A DNA stretch of 64,000 bases from Microbacterium oleivorans NBRC 103075 (GCF_001552475.1 NZ_BCRG01000003.1:1-64000), one strand, 5' to 3'; positions 37,819 through 47,932 are shown, counted from the stretch's first letter. Notes: generated by a model from the sequence alone, not told the origin. Translations and numbers: made by a program.

Positions 37819-38511
37819 TCAGGCGGTGCGGTCGGCCTTCAGCATGTATCCGAAGCCCCGCTTGGTCTGGATGAGCGGCTCGGAGGAGTGCGGATCGATC
37901 TTGCGGCGGAGGTACGAGATGTAACTCTCGACGATGCCGGCGTCGCCGTTGAAGTCGTACTCCCACACGTGGTCGAGGATCTGCGCCTTGCTGAGCACCC
38001 GGTTCGGGTTGAGCATCAGGTAGCGGAGCAGCTTGAACTCGGTGGGGGAGAGGTCGATCGAGACATCGCCGACCTGGACGTCGTGGGTGTCCTGGTCCAT
38101 CGTGATCTCGCCGGCCTTGATGATCGAGTCCTCGTCGGCCTGCATGGTCCGGCGGAGGATGGCCTGGATGCGGGCGACGATCTCGTCGAGGCTGAACGGC
38201 TTCGTGACGTAGTCGTCGCCGCCGGAGTTCAGGCCCTCGATCTTGTCCTCGGTGGCATCCTTCGCCGTCAGGAAGAGGATGGGGGCGGTATAGCCCGCCC
38301 CTCGGAGACGCTTCGTGACGCTGAACCCGTTCATGTCGGGGAGCATGACGTCGAGGATGATCAGATCGGGTTCCTCTTCGAGGACAGCCGAGATGGTCTG
38401 GGCGCCGTTCGCGACGGCACGGACCTGGTATCCGGCGAACCGGAGGCTGGTGACGAGCAGGTCCCGGATGTTCGGCTCGTCGTCCACGACGAGGATTCGT
38501 GCAGCGGTCAT
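37819..38511 (-). CDS. OmpR-family response regulator
   Basis: The 230-residue protein has a receiver domain with the acidic pocket VVDDEP, phosphorylation site Asp54 (IILDVMLPD), and KPFSLDE with the conserved Lys. A C-terminal winged helix (LSPTEFKLLRYLM and TKRGFGYML) follows. It resembles TcrA/TrcR of mycobacteria. It is the first gene of the operon with the histidine kinase, whose coding sequence follows within 14 to 88 bases depending on its start. CAGTAT lies six bases before the ATG, so it may be leaderless. Confidence 0.94.
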   Translation of the reverse strand: MTAARILVVDDEPNIRDLLVTSLRFAGYQVRAVANGAQTISAVLEEEPDLIILDVMLPDMNGFSVTKRLRGAGYTAPILFLTAKDATEDKIEGLNSGGDDYVTKPFSLDEIVARIQAILRRTMQADEDSIIKAGEITMDQDTHDVQVGDVSIDLSPTEFKLLRYLMLNPNRVLSKAQILDHVWEYDFNGDAGIVESYISYLRRKIDPHSSEPLIQTKRGFGYMLKADRTA

Positions 38512-38607
38512 GAGCCCATACTGGCACCGGAATCAATCGGTTTGCTGGACATTCCGGTTCCGGGTTGCTCCGGGGTACGATCCCTGGCCACGGTGAGACA
38601 GGATGGA

Positions 38608-39957
38608 ATGGTGACTGTCCCGCAGCCCGTCCCCGTTCCGTACCGACCCGCGTCGACGTTGCCCGCCGATGTCACCGGGCCGGGCGCCGCCTTCCACCGG
38701 CTGCTGTTCGCGCGCCAGCGTCGCGGCTGGTGGACGCCGCTCGCCACGGGGGCGATCGGGGTCGTTCTCTACCTCATCGTGAGTACTGTCATCGGTCTCG
38801 TCTTCGCGCTGGGTGTCCTGGCGTGGGATCCCTCCGCCGACATCTTCACGCTGACGGACCGGCTGTTGACCATCGACGTGACCGACCCCGTCGGGCTGGC
38901 CGTCATCCTGCTGTCGCTCGCGGTGATGTGGCCCATCTACCTCCTGTCATCGTTCCTCGTGAACGGTCGCCGCGTCGGACACATCTCCTCGGTGGCGGGT
39001 CGGCTCCGCTGGAAGTGGCTGCTGCTCTGCGCCGGCGCGGCAGTCGTCGTCTACGTCGTCATCTCCGCCCTGTCGTTCCTCCTGCCGGCGGATGAAGGAT
39101 CGGAGGGCAACCTGGTCTCACCCGCGGAGAACCCCGCGTTCGTGGCATCCCTTCTCGTCGTCCTCCTGCTCGTGCCGTTCCAGGCGGCGGCGGAGGAGTT
39201 CGTCTTCCGCGGATACCTCATGCAGACCGTGGGGCGCTGGCTGAAGCACCCCGCATGGGCGATCCTGCTGCCCGTGCCGCTGTTCGTCCTGGGGCACATG
39301 TATGACTGGGTGGGGCAGGCGAGCGTCGGCGTGTTCGCCATCGCCGCAGGGTGGCTGACCTGGCGCACCGGTGGGCTCGAGGCGGCCATCGCCCTGCACA
39401 TCGTGAACAACCTCGCCGCGTTCGGCTTCTCTGTCTTCGGCCTCAGCGACGCTGCGGCGACCGACACGAGCATCGTCAGCCTGGTGTCGTCCGTCGTCAT
39501 GATCGGCGCTTTCGTCGGCGTCGTCGAATGGCTCTGGCGTCGTGGCGACGGCCGGCGCACGCTGCGCCTCACACCCCCGCCGGAGCCTGTCTACGCCCCG
39601 CCGGTGTACGGCCAGCCGCCGGTCTACGGGCAGCCACCGGTCTACGGGCAGCCGCCGGTGTACGGGCAGCCGCCCGTCTACGGGCAGCCGCCCGTCTACG
39701 GTCAGGCGCCTATGTACGGCCAGCCGCCGGTCTATGGCCAGCCGCCGGCTGTCGATCCGACACCGGCGCCGGCGCCGGCGCCCTACGACGGTCCGCCGCT
39801 CGAACCGCACCAGGCGCCGCGGTGGGGCGAGTACGCTCCCACGCCGGACTCGACGCCCAGCCCCGACCCGACGGCTCCGTTCGAAAGCGGCTCCGGGTGG
39901 TCAGGATCGGACGCTGGTGGCTCCGACGGATCGTCGGGCTCGTCGTCCTCTGACTGA
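38608..39957 (+). CDS. CPBP-family intramembrane metalloprotease with PVYGQP repeats
   Basis: The 449-residue protein has about eight membrane helices. Motif 1 is EEFVFRG, motif 2 is FVLGHMYDW, and motif 3 is HIVNN, the CPBP (Rce1-like, Abi) signature for glutamate-type intramembrane proteases. After the last helix a cytoplasmic tail of about 120 residues carries eight tandem PVYGQP units, then a Pro/Ala and Ser/Gly/Asp-rich end. The tail is unusual for the family and probably disordered. The ATG at 38608 lies in GGATGGAATG, with no strong ribosome site. Confidence 0.85.
   Translation: MVTVPQPVPVPYRPASTLPADVTGPGAAFHRLLFARQRRGWWTPLATGAIGVVLYLIVSTVIGLVFALGVLAWDPSADIFTLTDRLLTIDVTDPVGLAVILLSLAVMWPIYLLSSFLVNGRRVGHISSVAGRLRWKWLLLCAGAAVVVYVVISALSFLLPADEGSEGNLVSPAENPAFVASLLVVLLLVPFQAAAEEFVFRGYLMQTVGRWLKHPAWAILLPVPLFVLGHMYDWVGQASVGVFAIAAGWLTWRTGGLEAAIALHIVNNLAAFGFSVFGLSDAAATDTSIVSLVSSVVMIGAFVGVVEWLWRRGDGRRTLRLTPPPEPVYAPPVYGQPPVYGQPPVYGQPPVYGQPPVYGQPPVYGQAPMYGQPPVYGQPPAVDPTPAPAPAPYDGPPLEPHQAPRWGEYAPTPDSTPSPDPTAPFESGSGWSGSDAGGSDGSSGSSSSD
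39601..39744 (+). repeat. Eight tandem 18-bp repeats coding PVYGQP
   Basis: Eight consecutive 18-bp units in frame encode PVYGQP. Unit 6 ends QA and unit 7 begins PM; the others differ only at wobble positions. Copy number may vary between strains by slippage without frameshift. Confidence 0.9.
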
Positions 39958-39966
39958 CGTGATCGC

Positions 39967-41610
39967 TCAGGCGGCGCGGACGTTGTCCGCGTCGAGGATT
40001 GTGTAGCTGTAGCCCTGCTCCGCGAGGAACCGCTGACGGTTCTGAGCGAAGTCCTGGTCGACGGTGTCGCGCGCGATCAGCGTGTAGAAGCTTGCCTTGT
40101 GCCCGTTCGACTTGGGACGCAGGAGGCGTCCGAGTCGCTGCGCCTCTTCCTGGCGGGACCCGAATGAGCCCGACACCTGGATTGCGACGGATGCGTCGGG
40201 CAGGTCGATGGAGAAGTTGGCTACCTTCGACACGACGAGCACGGGAATGCGCGCGTGCCGGAAGTCGTCGAACAGCACCTCGCGCTCATCGACCGGCGTC
40301 GAGCCGGTGATCTTCGGTGCACCCAACGCCTCGGCGAGCACATCGATCTGATCGAGGTACTGACCGATCACCAGGATCTGCTCGCCCTCGTGCTTGGCGA
40401 CCAGATCGCGCACGACGTCGATCTTCGCGTGAGCCGTCGCCGCCAGGCGGTAGCGCTCGTCGTCGGCGGAGGCCGCGTACTCGAGCCGATCGGATGCCGG
40501 GAGGTCGATACGGACCTCGTAGCAGACAGCGGGGGAGATGAAGCCCTGGGCCTCGATCTCCTTCCACGGGGCGTCGAAGCGCTTGGGCCCGATGAGGCTG
40601 AAGACGTCGCCCTCCCGGCCGTCCTCGCGGACGAGCGTCGCGGTGAGGCCGAGGCGCCGGCGCGCCTGCAGATCGGCGGTGAGCTTGAACACCGGCGCGG
40701 GGAGCAGGTGTACCTCGTCGTACACGATGAGGCCCCAGTCGAGGGCGTCGAGCAGCGCGAGGTGGGCGTACTCGCCCTTCCGCTTCGCCGTGAGGATCTG
40801 GTAGGTCGCGATCGTGACCGGCTTGACCTCCTTGACCTGGCCCGAGTACTCGCCGATCTCCTCAGGTGTGAGCGAGGTGCGCTTGAGCAGCTCGTCGCGC
40901 CACTGGCGGGCGCTGACGGTGTTGGTCACGAGGATGAGCGTCGTGGTCTTCGTGTCGGCCATCGCCGCAGCTCCGACGAGCGTCTTGCCGGCGCCGCAGG
41001 GGAGCACGACGACGCCTGATCCGCCCTCGCTGAAGATGTCGACGGCCTTCCGCTGGTAGGGGCGGAGCGACCAGCCGTCCTCGTGCAGCTCGATCTCGTG
41101 CGGCGTTCCGGGGGTGAAGCCGGCGTGGTCTTCGGCGGGCCAGCCGATCTTCAGGAGCTCCTGCTTGATCTGTCCGCGGGCCCAGGCATCGATGACATAG
41201 GTGTCGGGAGTCGGGTGGGCGATGAGAAGCGGCTGGATGCGGCGGTTCCGCGCGATCTCGGAGAGCACGGGCTTGTCGGTCGAGCGAAGGATGAGGGTGC
41301 CCTCGTCGTCGCGCTCGATGATCAGACGGCCGTAGCGTCCGACGGTCTCGCGGATGTCGATCGACACCGACGGCGGAACGGGGAACTTGGCCCAGCGCTC
41401 CAGGGTCGCGAGCATGTCCTCCGCATCGTGGCCGGCGGCCCGCGCATTCCACAGTCCCAGGCGCGTGACGCGGTAGGTGTGGATGTGTTCGGGGGCGCGC
41501 TCGAGTTCGGCGAAGATCGCCAGCTCGTGACGCGCGTTCTCCGCGTCGGGGTGCGCCACTTCGAGCAGCACGGTGCGGTCGCTCTGGACGATGAGGGGGC
41601 CGTTAGCCAT
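39967..41610 (-). CDS. XPB-family DNA repair helicase
   Basis: This SF2 helicase of 547 residues is like archaeal/bacterial XPB (mycobacterial Rv0861c, Ercc3). An N-terminal domain of about 170 residues precedes the helicase core: Q-like RPYQRKAV, Walker A PCGAGKT at 204-210, DEVH at 298-301, LTATLVREDG with the RED motif typical of XPB, and EEAQRLGRLLRPK motif VI. It is the last gene of a three-gene operon with a helicase-associated protein. Bacterial XPBs have 3'-5' helicase activity, but their repair pathway is unclear. Confidence 0.93.
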   Translation of the reverse strand: MANGPLIVQSDRTVLLEVAHPDAENARHELAIFAELERAPEHIHTYRVTRLGLWNARAAGHDAEDMLATLERWAKFPVPPSVSIDIRETVGRYGRLIIERDDEGTLILRSTDKPVLSEIARNRRIQPLLIAHPTPDTYVIDAWARGQIKQELLKIGWPAEDHAGFTPGTPHEIELHEDGWSLRPYQRKAVDIFSEGGSGVVVLPCGAGKTLVGAAAMADTKTTTLILVTNTVSARQWRDELLKRTSLTPEEIGEYSGQVKEVKPVTIATYQILTAKRKGEYAHLALLDALDWGLIVYDEVHLLPAPVFKLTADLQARRRLGLTATLVREDGREGDVFSLIGPKRFDAPWKEIEAQGFISPAVCYEVRIDLPASDRLEYAASADDERYRLAATAHAKIDVVRDLVAKHEGEQILVIGQYLDQIDVLAEALGAPKITGSTPVDEREVLFDDFRHARIPVLVVSKVANFSIDLPDASVAIQVSGSFGSRQEEAQRLGRLLRPKSNGHKASFYTLIARDTVDQDFAQNRQRFLAEQGYSYTILDADNVRAA

Positions 41611-41655
41611 AGCGGGAAAGTCTACCGGCCACGCCGGTCATCGCGGTCGGTCGGC

Positions 41656-43362
41656 TCAGACCGGCCGGACGCTCACGATGCTCGACAACGGCAGGGTCCG
41701 CTCGACATCGGCCGCGCGATCGCGACCGCGCAGGCGACCACCGCCGAGACCTGCGGCTTCGAGCGTCACATCACGCGTGGAGCCGTCCGGCATCCGTACC
41801 GTGATGCCGATCGTCGCGCGGGTGCGTACCGCCTGCTCGAGCTCGCGCTCGAGCCAGGCGGCATCCGCATCCTCCGACAGGCTCGCTTTCAGCGTCTCGA
41901 TCAGAGGGCGGTACCGATCGGATGCCGAGGGTTCCGGCGCGGCGGTCTCGGCGACCTCGTGCCGACCGAGGGCGCGGGGGGCGCCGTCGGCATCCACCGC
42001 CAGCACCGGGTAGCGGGCATCGGAGAGCATCCAGAAGGTCGTGTCGGCGCTCGTGCGCGTGACGAGGTCTTCGCCGTCGGGAACGAGCCCGAGGGGGCGG
42101 AGGGCCTGATCGACGTTGATCGCCTCGAGGAGGTCGCGGTCGCCCGAGACGCGGGTGTCACCGTGCCGGTCGAGCCCCACCCGGAGCGTTCCGTGGCGCG
42201 TCGCGGCGCGTTCGATCTCGTACGCGAGGGGCTGCGGCACGCCCGTCAGCGAGAGCTCGGTGAGGAACGCTGTCAGGGATGCTGCGGTCTCCCCGCCCGC
42301 GAACGCCGCCCCGATCGTGTCGGCGGTGAAGCGGTAGGTCGCTGCCTGCGCCCGCGATTCCCGGCGTGCCGTCGTGCGGAGGCGGAGGTCGAGCTGCGGT
42401 TCCAGCGGCCCGGGAGCGATGGCCGTCAAGTCGTTCTGCAGGTAGACCTTGTCGACCTCGTGCGGCAGGAGCGAGCGAAGCGCGTCAGCGTCGGCATCCT
42501 TGCCGTCGGCCAGCTCCGTCGCCCATGCGGGCGGGGTGCCGTCGGGGGTGAACATCGCCCACTGCGTGAGCATTGCGGCGAGGCGCCGCACCCGCTCGGG
42601 CCACGCCGGGTCGAACGGGTGGGCTCCAGGCCAGTCCGCCGGCTTCCGCCAGCCGCCGTCGGGAGAGCGGAGAGAGTGGGGGAGCCGGTCGCGGAGGCGA
42701 TGGGCGACCTCCGTCCACCGCTCGACGGTGCGGGTGCCGAGCCATGTCGAGCCGGCCTGCGTGATCGTCCAGTTGCGGTCGGAGCCGGCGAGGAGGCCGG
42801 TCTCGGCGGCGATGGCGACCAGGGTGTCTGCGTCGTCGGGCGTCGCGGCGGCTCCCGCTTCGACGAGGCGTCTCCGGTCGCCCGCGCTCAAGGCGCCGGA
42901 TCCGATGCGTCCCAGCGGTGTGCGCGTGGCGGCATGGAGGATGTCGGCGAGGGAGGCGACGGCGTCGAACGCGCGCTCGGCACTCGCGGCATCCGACTCC
43001 GGTTCGCCCTCGAAGACGGCCGGCGCACCGACGGGTGCGGCGGAGCCGAGGGCGGCTGCGACGGCGTCATAGGGCCGGCCGGTCTCGTCGGCGAGCGCGC
43101 GGGCTACGAGGCCCGCGCGGAAAGGCTGTGCGACGGGGGAGGAACGGTCGACGGCCTCCCGGAGGGCTGCCGCCTCGAGGTCGGAGACGTCGCCGAAGGC
43201 GCGGGTCAGCTGCGCCGGGTCGAGCAGGGAGTCGGCGGCGTCGAAGAAATCCGTCCAGGACGTGTTCGGCGCGATGTGCCGAGCATCGAAGAGTGCGGCG
43301 AGGGCATCCGGATCGAGCGTGGCGAGGCGGGTCGCAAGGGCACGAGCATCGGAAGCTGTCAC
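41656..43362 (-). CDS. Helicase-associated domain protein, XPB partner
   Basis: The 568-residue protein is largely helical with repeated winged-helix-like segments (PAQLTRAFGDVSDLEAAALREAVDR, split at its turn), and carries the helicase-associated C-terminal domain found with XPB/Ssl2 proteins. In mycobacteria the equivalent Rv0862c also neighbours xpb. It lacks ATPase motifs, so it is probably a regulatory or nuclease-type partner, by analogy with archaeal Bax1. That analogy is not supported by visible catalytic residues. GTG start one base after the upstream stop, so coupled. Confidence 0.82.
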   Translation of the reverse strand: MTASDARALATRLATLDPDALAALFDARHIAPNTSWTDFFDAADSLLDPAQLTRAFGDVSDLEAAALREAVDRSSPVAQPFRAGLVARALADETGRPYDAVAAALGSAAPVGAPAVFEGEPESDAASAERAFDAVASLADILHAATRTPLGRIGSGALSAGDRRRLVEAGAAATPDDADTLVAIAAETGLLAGSDRNWTITQAGSTWLGTRTVERWTEVAHRLRDRLPHSLRSPDGGWRKPADWPGAHPFDPAWPERVRRLAAMLTQWAMFTPDGTPPAWATELADGKDADADALRSLLPHEVDKVYLQNDLTAIAPGPLEPQLDLRLRTTARRESRAQAATYRFTADTIGAAFAGGETAASLTAFLTELSLTGVPQPLAYEIERAATRHGTLRVGLDRHGDTRVSGDRDLLEAINVDQALRPLGLVPDGEDLVTRTSADTTFWMLSDARYPVLAVDADGAPRALGRHEVAETAAPEPSASDRYRPLIETLKASLSEDADAAWLERELEQAVRTRATIGITVRMPDGSTRDVTLEAAGLGGGRLRGRDRAADVERTLPLSSIVSVRPV

Positions 43363-43363
43363 G

Positions 43364-43642
43364 TCAACGACCCTTGTTGGCCCGTCCCCGTCGCACGAAG
43401 GTCATGATCAGCAGTGCGAGCAACAGGGCGAACGCGACCGGCGGGGCGACGTAGACGACGAGGCTCACCACGGGCCACACCCCGGTTGCGAAGTCGGCCT
43501 GCTTCAGCCCACCCGGACCCGACGCGAGGATGATCGCGAAGAAGCACACCACCGACAGGATCAGCAGCCCCAAAGACATGAACGCCAGGATGCGGTCGAT
43601 GCGACGGACGGGAAGGTCGCCGGCCGGGGGCGGAGTGCTCAT
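43364..43642 (-). CDS. Small two-helix membrane protein
   Basis: The 92-residue protein has two hydrophobic segments (about 19-41 and 60-82) and a basic RRGRANKGR tail. No family is recognised. It is the first gene of the operon with the helicase-associated protein and XPB, its stop lying one base before the next GTG. The function is unknown. Confidence 0.78.
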   Translation of the reverse strand: MSTPPPAGDLPVRRIDRILAFMSLGLLILSVVCFFAIILASGPGGLKQADFATGVWPVVSLVVYVAPPVAFALLLALLIMTFVRRGRANKGR

Positions 43643-43747
43643 CCGATCAGAGTAGCGGCTCGCCGCGGTGCCGTAGTCTGGTGGTGGGGCTGAGACGGTC
43701 CCACTTTTCCATGCCCGCACGCGGGCTCGAGCAGCGAGGTTCGACAC

Positions 43748-44131
43748 ATGCCCACCGGCAAGGTCAGGTTCTACGACGAGGCGAAGGGCTTCGGCTTCAT
43801 CACCGGCGACGACGGTCAGGACGTCTTCCTGCACGCGACCGCGCTCCCCGCCGACACCACGACGATGAAGCCCGGCACCCGGCTGGAGTACGGCGTCGCC
43901 GACGGCCGCCGTGGTCTGCAGGCGCTCGCCGTCCGCGTGCTCGACGCGCCCGTCAGCCTCAGCAAGCGCAACCGCAAGCCGGCCGACGACATGGCGGTCA
44001 TCATCGAGGACCTCGTCAAGCTGCTCGACGGCATCGGCGGGGACCTTCGCCACGGACGGTACCCGAGCGGTGCACACGGCAAGAAGGTCGCCGCTGTGCT
44101 CCGCAAGGTCGCCGATGAACTCGATGCCTGA
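43748..44131 (+). CDS. Cold-shock-domain protein with C-terminal extension
   Basis: The 127-residue protein starts with a cold-shock OB fold (TGKVRFYDEAKGFGFI, VFLHAT) of about 65 residues and has a helical C-terminal extension (VIIEDLVKLLDGIGGDL). It matches mycobacterial CspB (Rv0871). A TAGTCT box at 43674-43679 gives a leader of about 65 bases. The DUF3027 gene begins before its stop, so the two are coupled. An RNA chaperone role is likely. Confidence 0.9.
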   Translation: MPTGKVRFYDEAKGFGFITGDDGQDVFLHATALPADTTTMKPGTRLEYGVADGRRGLQALAVRVLDAPVSLSKRNRKPADDMAVIIEDLVKLLDGIGGDLRHGRYPSGAHGKKVAAVLRKVADELDA

Positions 44132-44813
44132 GTCGACCGAACCGGACTCCGCCCCGGCGGACCCGCGTCTGATCGAGGCCCACGACCTCGCGCGCGCCGC
44201 GCTCTTCGAGGTCACGCCCGAATCGACCGTCGGCGACGCCGCCGGTTACCTCGTCGAGGACGGCGGAGTGGTCTCGTTGCGCTTCGCGAACCGGATGGCG
44301 GGCTACCCCGGCTGGTTCTGGACCGTGAGTGTCGCCGTTGTCGAGGGCTCCGCCCCGACCGTGCTCGAGATCGAGCTGCTCCCCGGCGACGGTGCGCTTC
44401 TCGCTCCCGAGTGGCTGCCGTGGGCCGAGCGCCTCGCGGAGTATCAGGCTGCTCAGGCCGCGTCCGACGAGGACGAGGGCGACGACTCGGATGACGACGA
44501 CACCGACGACACCGACGAAGACGACACCGACGATGACGATGATGTCGACGCAGAGGACCTCGACGTGAGCGACTTCGACGGCGACGGCTCGTCGATCCTT
44601 CACGCGGGCGACGTCGACGGCGTCGACATCGACGAGCTCGACGAGACGGCTCCGGACGATGATGAGGCGGACGACGACTCTGATGTCGACGAATCGGATG
44701 ATGACTCAGACGACGACTCTGACGACGACGACTCTGACGACGACGAGTCGGACGACGACGATGAGTCCGACGACGATGACGACGAGAACTCCGAGGTCCT
44801 GCGCGAGTACTGA
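44115..44813 (+). CDS. DUF3027 protein with long Asp-rich tail
   Basis: The 232-residue protein has a compact N-terminal DUF3027 domain (about 20-115, with FANRMAGYPGWFWTVSVAVV split at its end, and EWLPWAERL). A tail of about 115 residues follows, dominated by Asp, Glu and Ser. The function of DUF3027 is unknown. Gene order Csp-DUF3027-serC matches mycobacterial neighbours (Rv0871, Rv0883c, Rv0884c region). An ATG at 44124 is an alternative start. The acidic tail may mimic nucleic acid or buffer cations. Confidence 0.82.
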   Translation: MNSMPESTEPDSAPADPRLIEAHDLARAALFEVTPESTVGDAAGYLVEDGGVVSLRFANRMAGYPGWFWTVSVAVVEGSAPTVLEIELLPGDGALLAPEWLPWAERLAEYQAAQAASDEDEGDDSDDDDTDDTDEDDTDDDDDVDAEDLDVSDFDGDGSSILHAGDVDGVDIDELDETAPDDDEADDDSDVDESDDDSDDDSDDDDSDDDESDDDDESDDDDDENSEVLREY

Positions 44814-44833
44814 CGCGCGGCATGCGCTCTGAA

Positions 44834-44873
44834 ACGACGCGGCCCCGGGAATCACTCCTCGGGGCCGCGTCGT
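44834..44873. terminator. Hairpin terminator between DUF3027 and serC genes
   Basis: ACGACGCGGCCCCG pairs perfectly over 14 bp with CGGGGCCGCGTCGT around a 12-base loop. Convergent genes on either side make it a likely bidirectional terminator, though no long U-tract is present. Confidence 0.75.
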
Positions 44874-44887
44874 CGTATGAGCAGAGG

Positions 44888-46111
<1,224 letters not shown>

Positions 46112-46113
46112 TC

Positions 46114-46818
46114 ATGACCGACCTCATCGACACCACTGAGATGTACCTGCGCACCATCCTCGAGCTCGAGGAGGAGGGGATCACTCCCCTTCGCGCGCGC
46201 ATCTCGGAGCGCCTCGGCCACTCCGGCCCCACGGTGTCGCAGACGATCGGCCGCATGGAGCGCGACGGACTCGTCGTCGTCTCGGAGGACCGCAAGCTCG
46301 AGCTCACGGATCCGGGTCGGCAGAAGGCCGTCGACGTGATGCGAAAGCACCGTCTCGCGGAGCGTCTGTTGTCGGACGTCATCGGCCTCGACTGGGCGTA
46401 CGTCCACGAAGAGGCGTGCCGCTGGGAGCACGTCATGAGCGAGCTCGTCGAACGCCGCCTCATCGAACTGCTCGACCACCCCACCGAGTCGCCGTACGGC
46501 AACCCGATCCCCGGACTCGACCAGCTCGGCGATGTGCCCGCGAATGCGTTCGACAACGGTGTCGTGGGTCTCGTCCGCCGACTGAACGATGCCGGCGGTC
46601 CGGTGACCGGCAGCATCCGTCGCCTCGCCGAGCCCATGCAGGTCGACCCGGAGCTGCTGACCCAGCTGCGCGACGCGGGCGTCATTCCCGGTCGCACCGG
46701 CTCGTTCCGGTTCAACGAGGGCTACGTCCTCGTGGAGATGGACGACGTCGATGAGGCTCTCGAGCTGCCCGTCGAGGTCGCCTCGCACATCTTCATCGTG
46801 GACGCGCGCGAGATCTGA
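46114..46818 (+). CDS. DtxR/IdeR-family iron-dependent repressor
   Basis: This metal-sensing repressor has 234 residues. The N-terminal HTH includes ISERLGHSGPTVSQTIGRME. Metal ligands match DtxR numbering exactly: Met10, Cys102, Glu105, His106 for the primary site and His79, Glu83, His98 for the ancillary site. A C-terminal SH3-like domain follows. Conserved Cys102 favours iron (DtxR/IdeR) over manganese sensing (MntR). The ATG at 46114 follows AAAAGG. No clear iron box lies at its own promoter, and no target is assigned in this window. Confidence 0.93.
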   Translation: MTDLIDTTEMYLRTILELEEEGITPLRARISERLGHSGPTVSQTIGRMERDGLVVVSEDRKLELTDPGRQKAVDVMRKHRLAERLLSDVIGLDWAYVHEEACRWEHVMSELVERRLIELLDHPTESPYGNPIPGLDQLGDVPANAFDNGVVGLVRRLNDAGGPVTGSIRRLAEPMQVDPELLTQLRDAGVIPGRTGSFRFNEGYVLVEMDDVDEALELPVEVASHIFIVDAREI

Positions 46819-47038
46819 CCCCCGAGCCCGACGCCGGCCATCGGCGACGAGAGCGTGACTTATTCGTTACCTTCCGGTAGCCTCGGAGAGTCCATCGGCG
46901 AGAAGCCCGCCACGGACCGCTCCGCGAGTTGCCTTTCCGGCTCGTCATTCACGGAGTGCCCCGTACATCTGTGCCCGATCACTGATTGCCGACGAGCCAG
47001 CATCCTTCCCCCTGGATGCGAAGGCGCCGGAGGACAGC
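46819..47038 (+). promoter_or_regulatory. Intergenic region with structured leader of the M23 gene
   Basis: The 220-base gap holds two candidate stem-loops before a GGAGGA-preceded TTG start. Stem A: CGGAG-GTCC (46884-46893) with GGAC-CTCCG (46914-46924). Stem B: GGCTCGTC (46939-46946) with GACGAGCC (46991-46998), enclosing ACGG/CCGT. A small GCATCC/GGATGC hairpin follows near 47000-47019. This is a possible cis-acting RNA of unknown class. Confidence 0.4.
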
Positions 47039-47932
47039 TTGGCTGAAGAGTTCCACCCGTCGAACGAGATTTCTGAGGCATCGACGGCCCATCGCACTGG
47101 TCGTCTGAGCCGTCGCGTCGCCGCTAAGGCGCCCGCCACTCGTTCGGCCTCCACCCGTCCGCACCCGATGCGCAGCTTCCTCACGGTCGCCGCCGTCGCC
47201 GGTATGGTCGCCACTGTCGCCATTCCCGCCTTCGCCGCGGCTGACCGGGGCGACGCCGCCCAGGCCCGCACGTTGCAGCAGGTCTCGGCAGACGATGCGC
47301 AGTCGCTCGTCGTCGCCTCCGAGGGCAGCCCCGCCACGCTCGAGCGCGGCGGCTACTCGGCCACCACGCCGGAAGAGATCGAGAAGGCCAAGGCGAAGGA
47401 AGCCGCGGAGAAGGCCGCCAAGGCTGCACTCGCTGCACGTCTCGCCGCCTCCTCCAAGGCTCGCACCTCGTCGTCCGACTCGTCGTCGTCCTCGGGATCG
47501 TCCTCGAGTTTCTCGTCGGACGTTCCGCTCGTATCGCCCGGATCAGGCACCGTGCGTCGTCCGCTCGCGCACTTCGACAACTTCGGTCGTCCGTACGCCG
47601 GCCACAAGGGAACCGACTACATGGTCGGCCGTGGTGAACCCATCTACGCCGTCGCAGATGGCACCGTCGTCGCGTCGTCCGAGTCCGGTCCGGGCTGGGG
47701 TGTCTACGTGAAGATCGCCCATAACATCGGCGGTGTGCGGGTCACCTCGCTCTACGCGCACATGAATTGGGGTACGCGCCGCGTCTCCGTCGGCGACACC
47801 GTCTCCGTCGGTCAGCTCATCGGCCAGGTCGGCGACACCGGCCGTGCGAACGGCACCCACCTGCACCTCGAGATCCGCATCAACAACGGGTACACCAACG
47901 CCGAGTCGTGGCTGCAGGCCAACGCCGGCTGA
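47039..47932 (+). CDS. M23-family cell-wall endopeptidase
   Basis: This exported LytM-type zinc peptidase of 297 residues probably cleaves peptidoglycan cross-links. An N-terminal basic region of about 40 residues precedes a signal-like helix (FLTVAAVAGMVATVAIPAFA) ending near 65. A helical and Ser-rich linker follows, then the M23 domain with HKGTDYM and HLHLEI zinc ligands and the YAHM motif. TTG start, supported by GGAGGA six bases upstream and a continuous reading frame. The long structured 5' leader suggests RNA-level control. Confidence 0.88.
   Translation: MAEEFHPSNEISEASTAHRTGRLSRRVAAKAPATRSASTRPHPMRSFLTVAAVAGMVATVAIPAFAAADRGDAAQARTLQQVSADDAQSLVVASEGSPATLERGGYSATTPEEIEKAKAKEAAEKAAKAALAARLAASSKARTSSSDSSSSSGSSSSFSSDVPLVSPGSGTVRRPLAHFDNFGRPYAGHKGTDYMVGRGEPIYAVADGTVVASSESGPGWGVYVKIAHNIGGVRVTSLYAHMNWGTRRVSVGDTVSVGQLIGQVGDTGRANGTHLHLEIRINNGYTNAESWLQANAG

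Noticed and set aside
39601-39744. CRISPR-like repeat array
   Set aside because: The 18-bp units are contiguous without spacers, in frame, and code for a PVYGQP tail.
46860-47038. c-di-AMP (ydaO/yuaA) riboswitch before the M23 gene
   Set aside because: I cannot find its conserved core; only stems are visible, so the region is reported as an unclassified structured leader.
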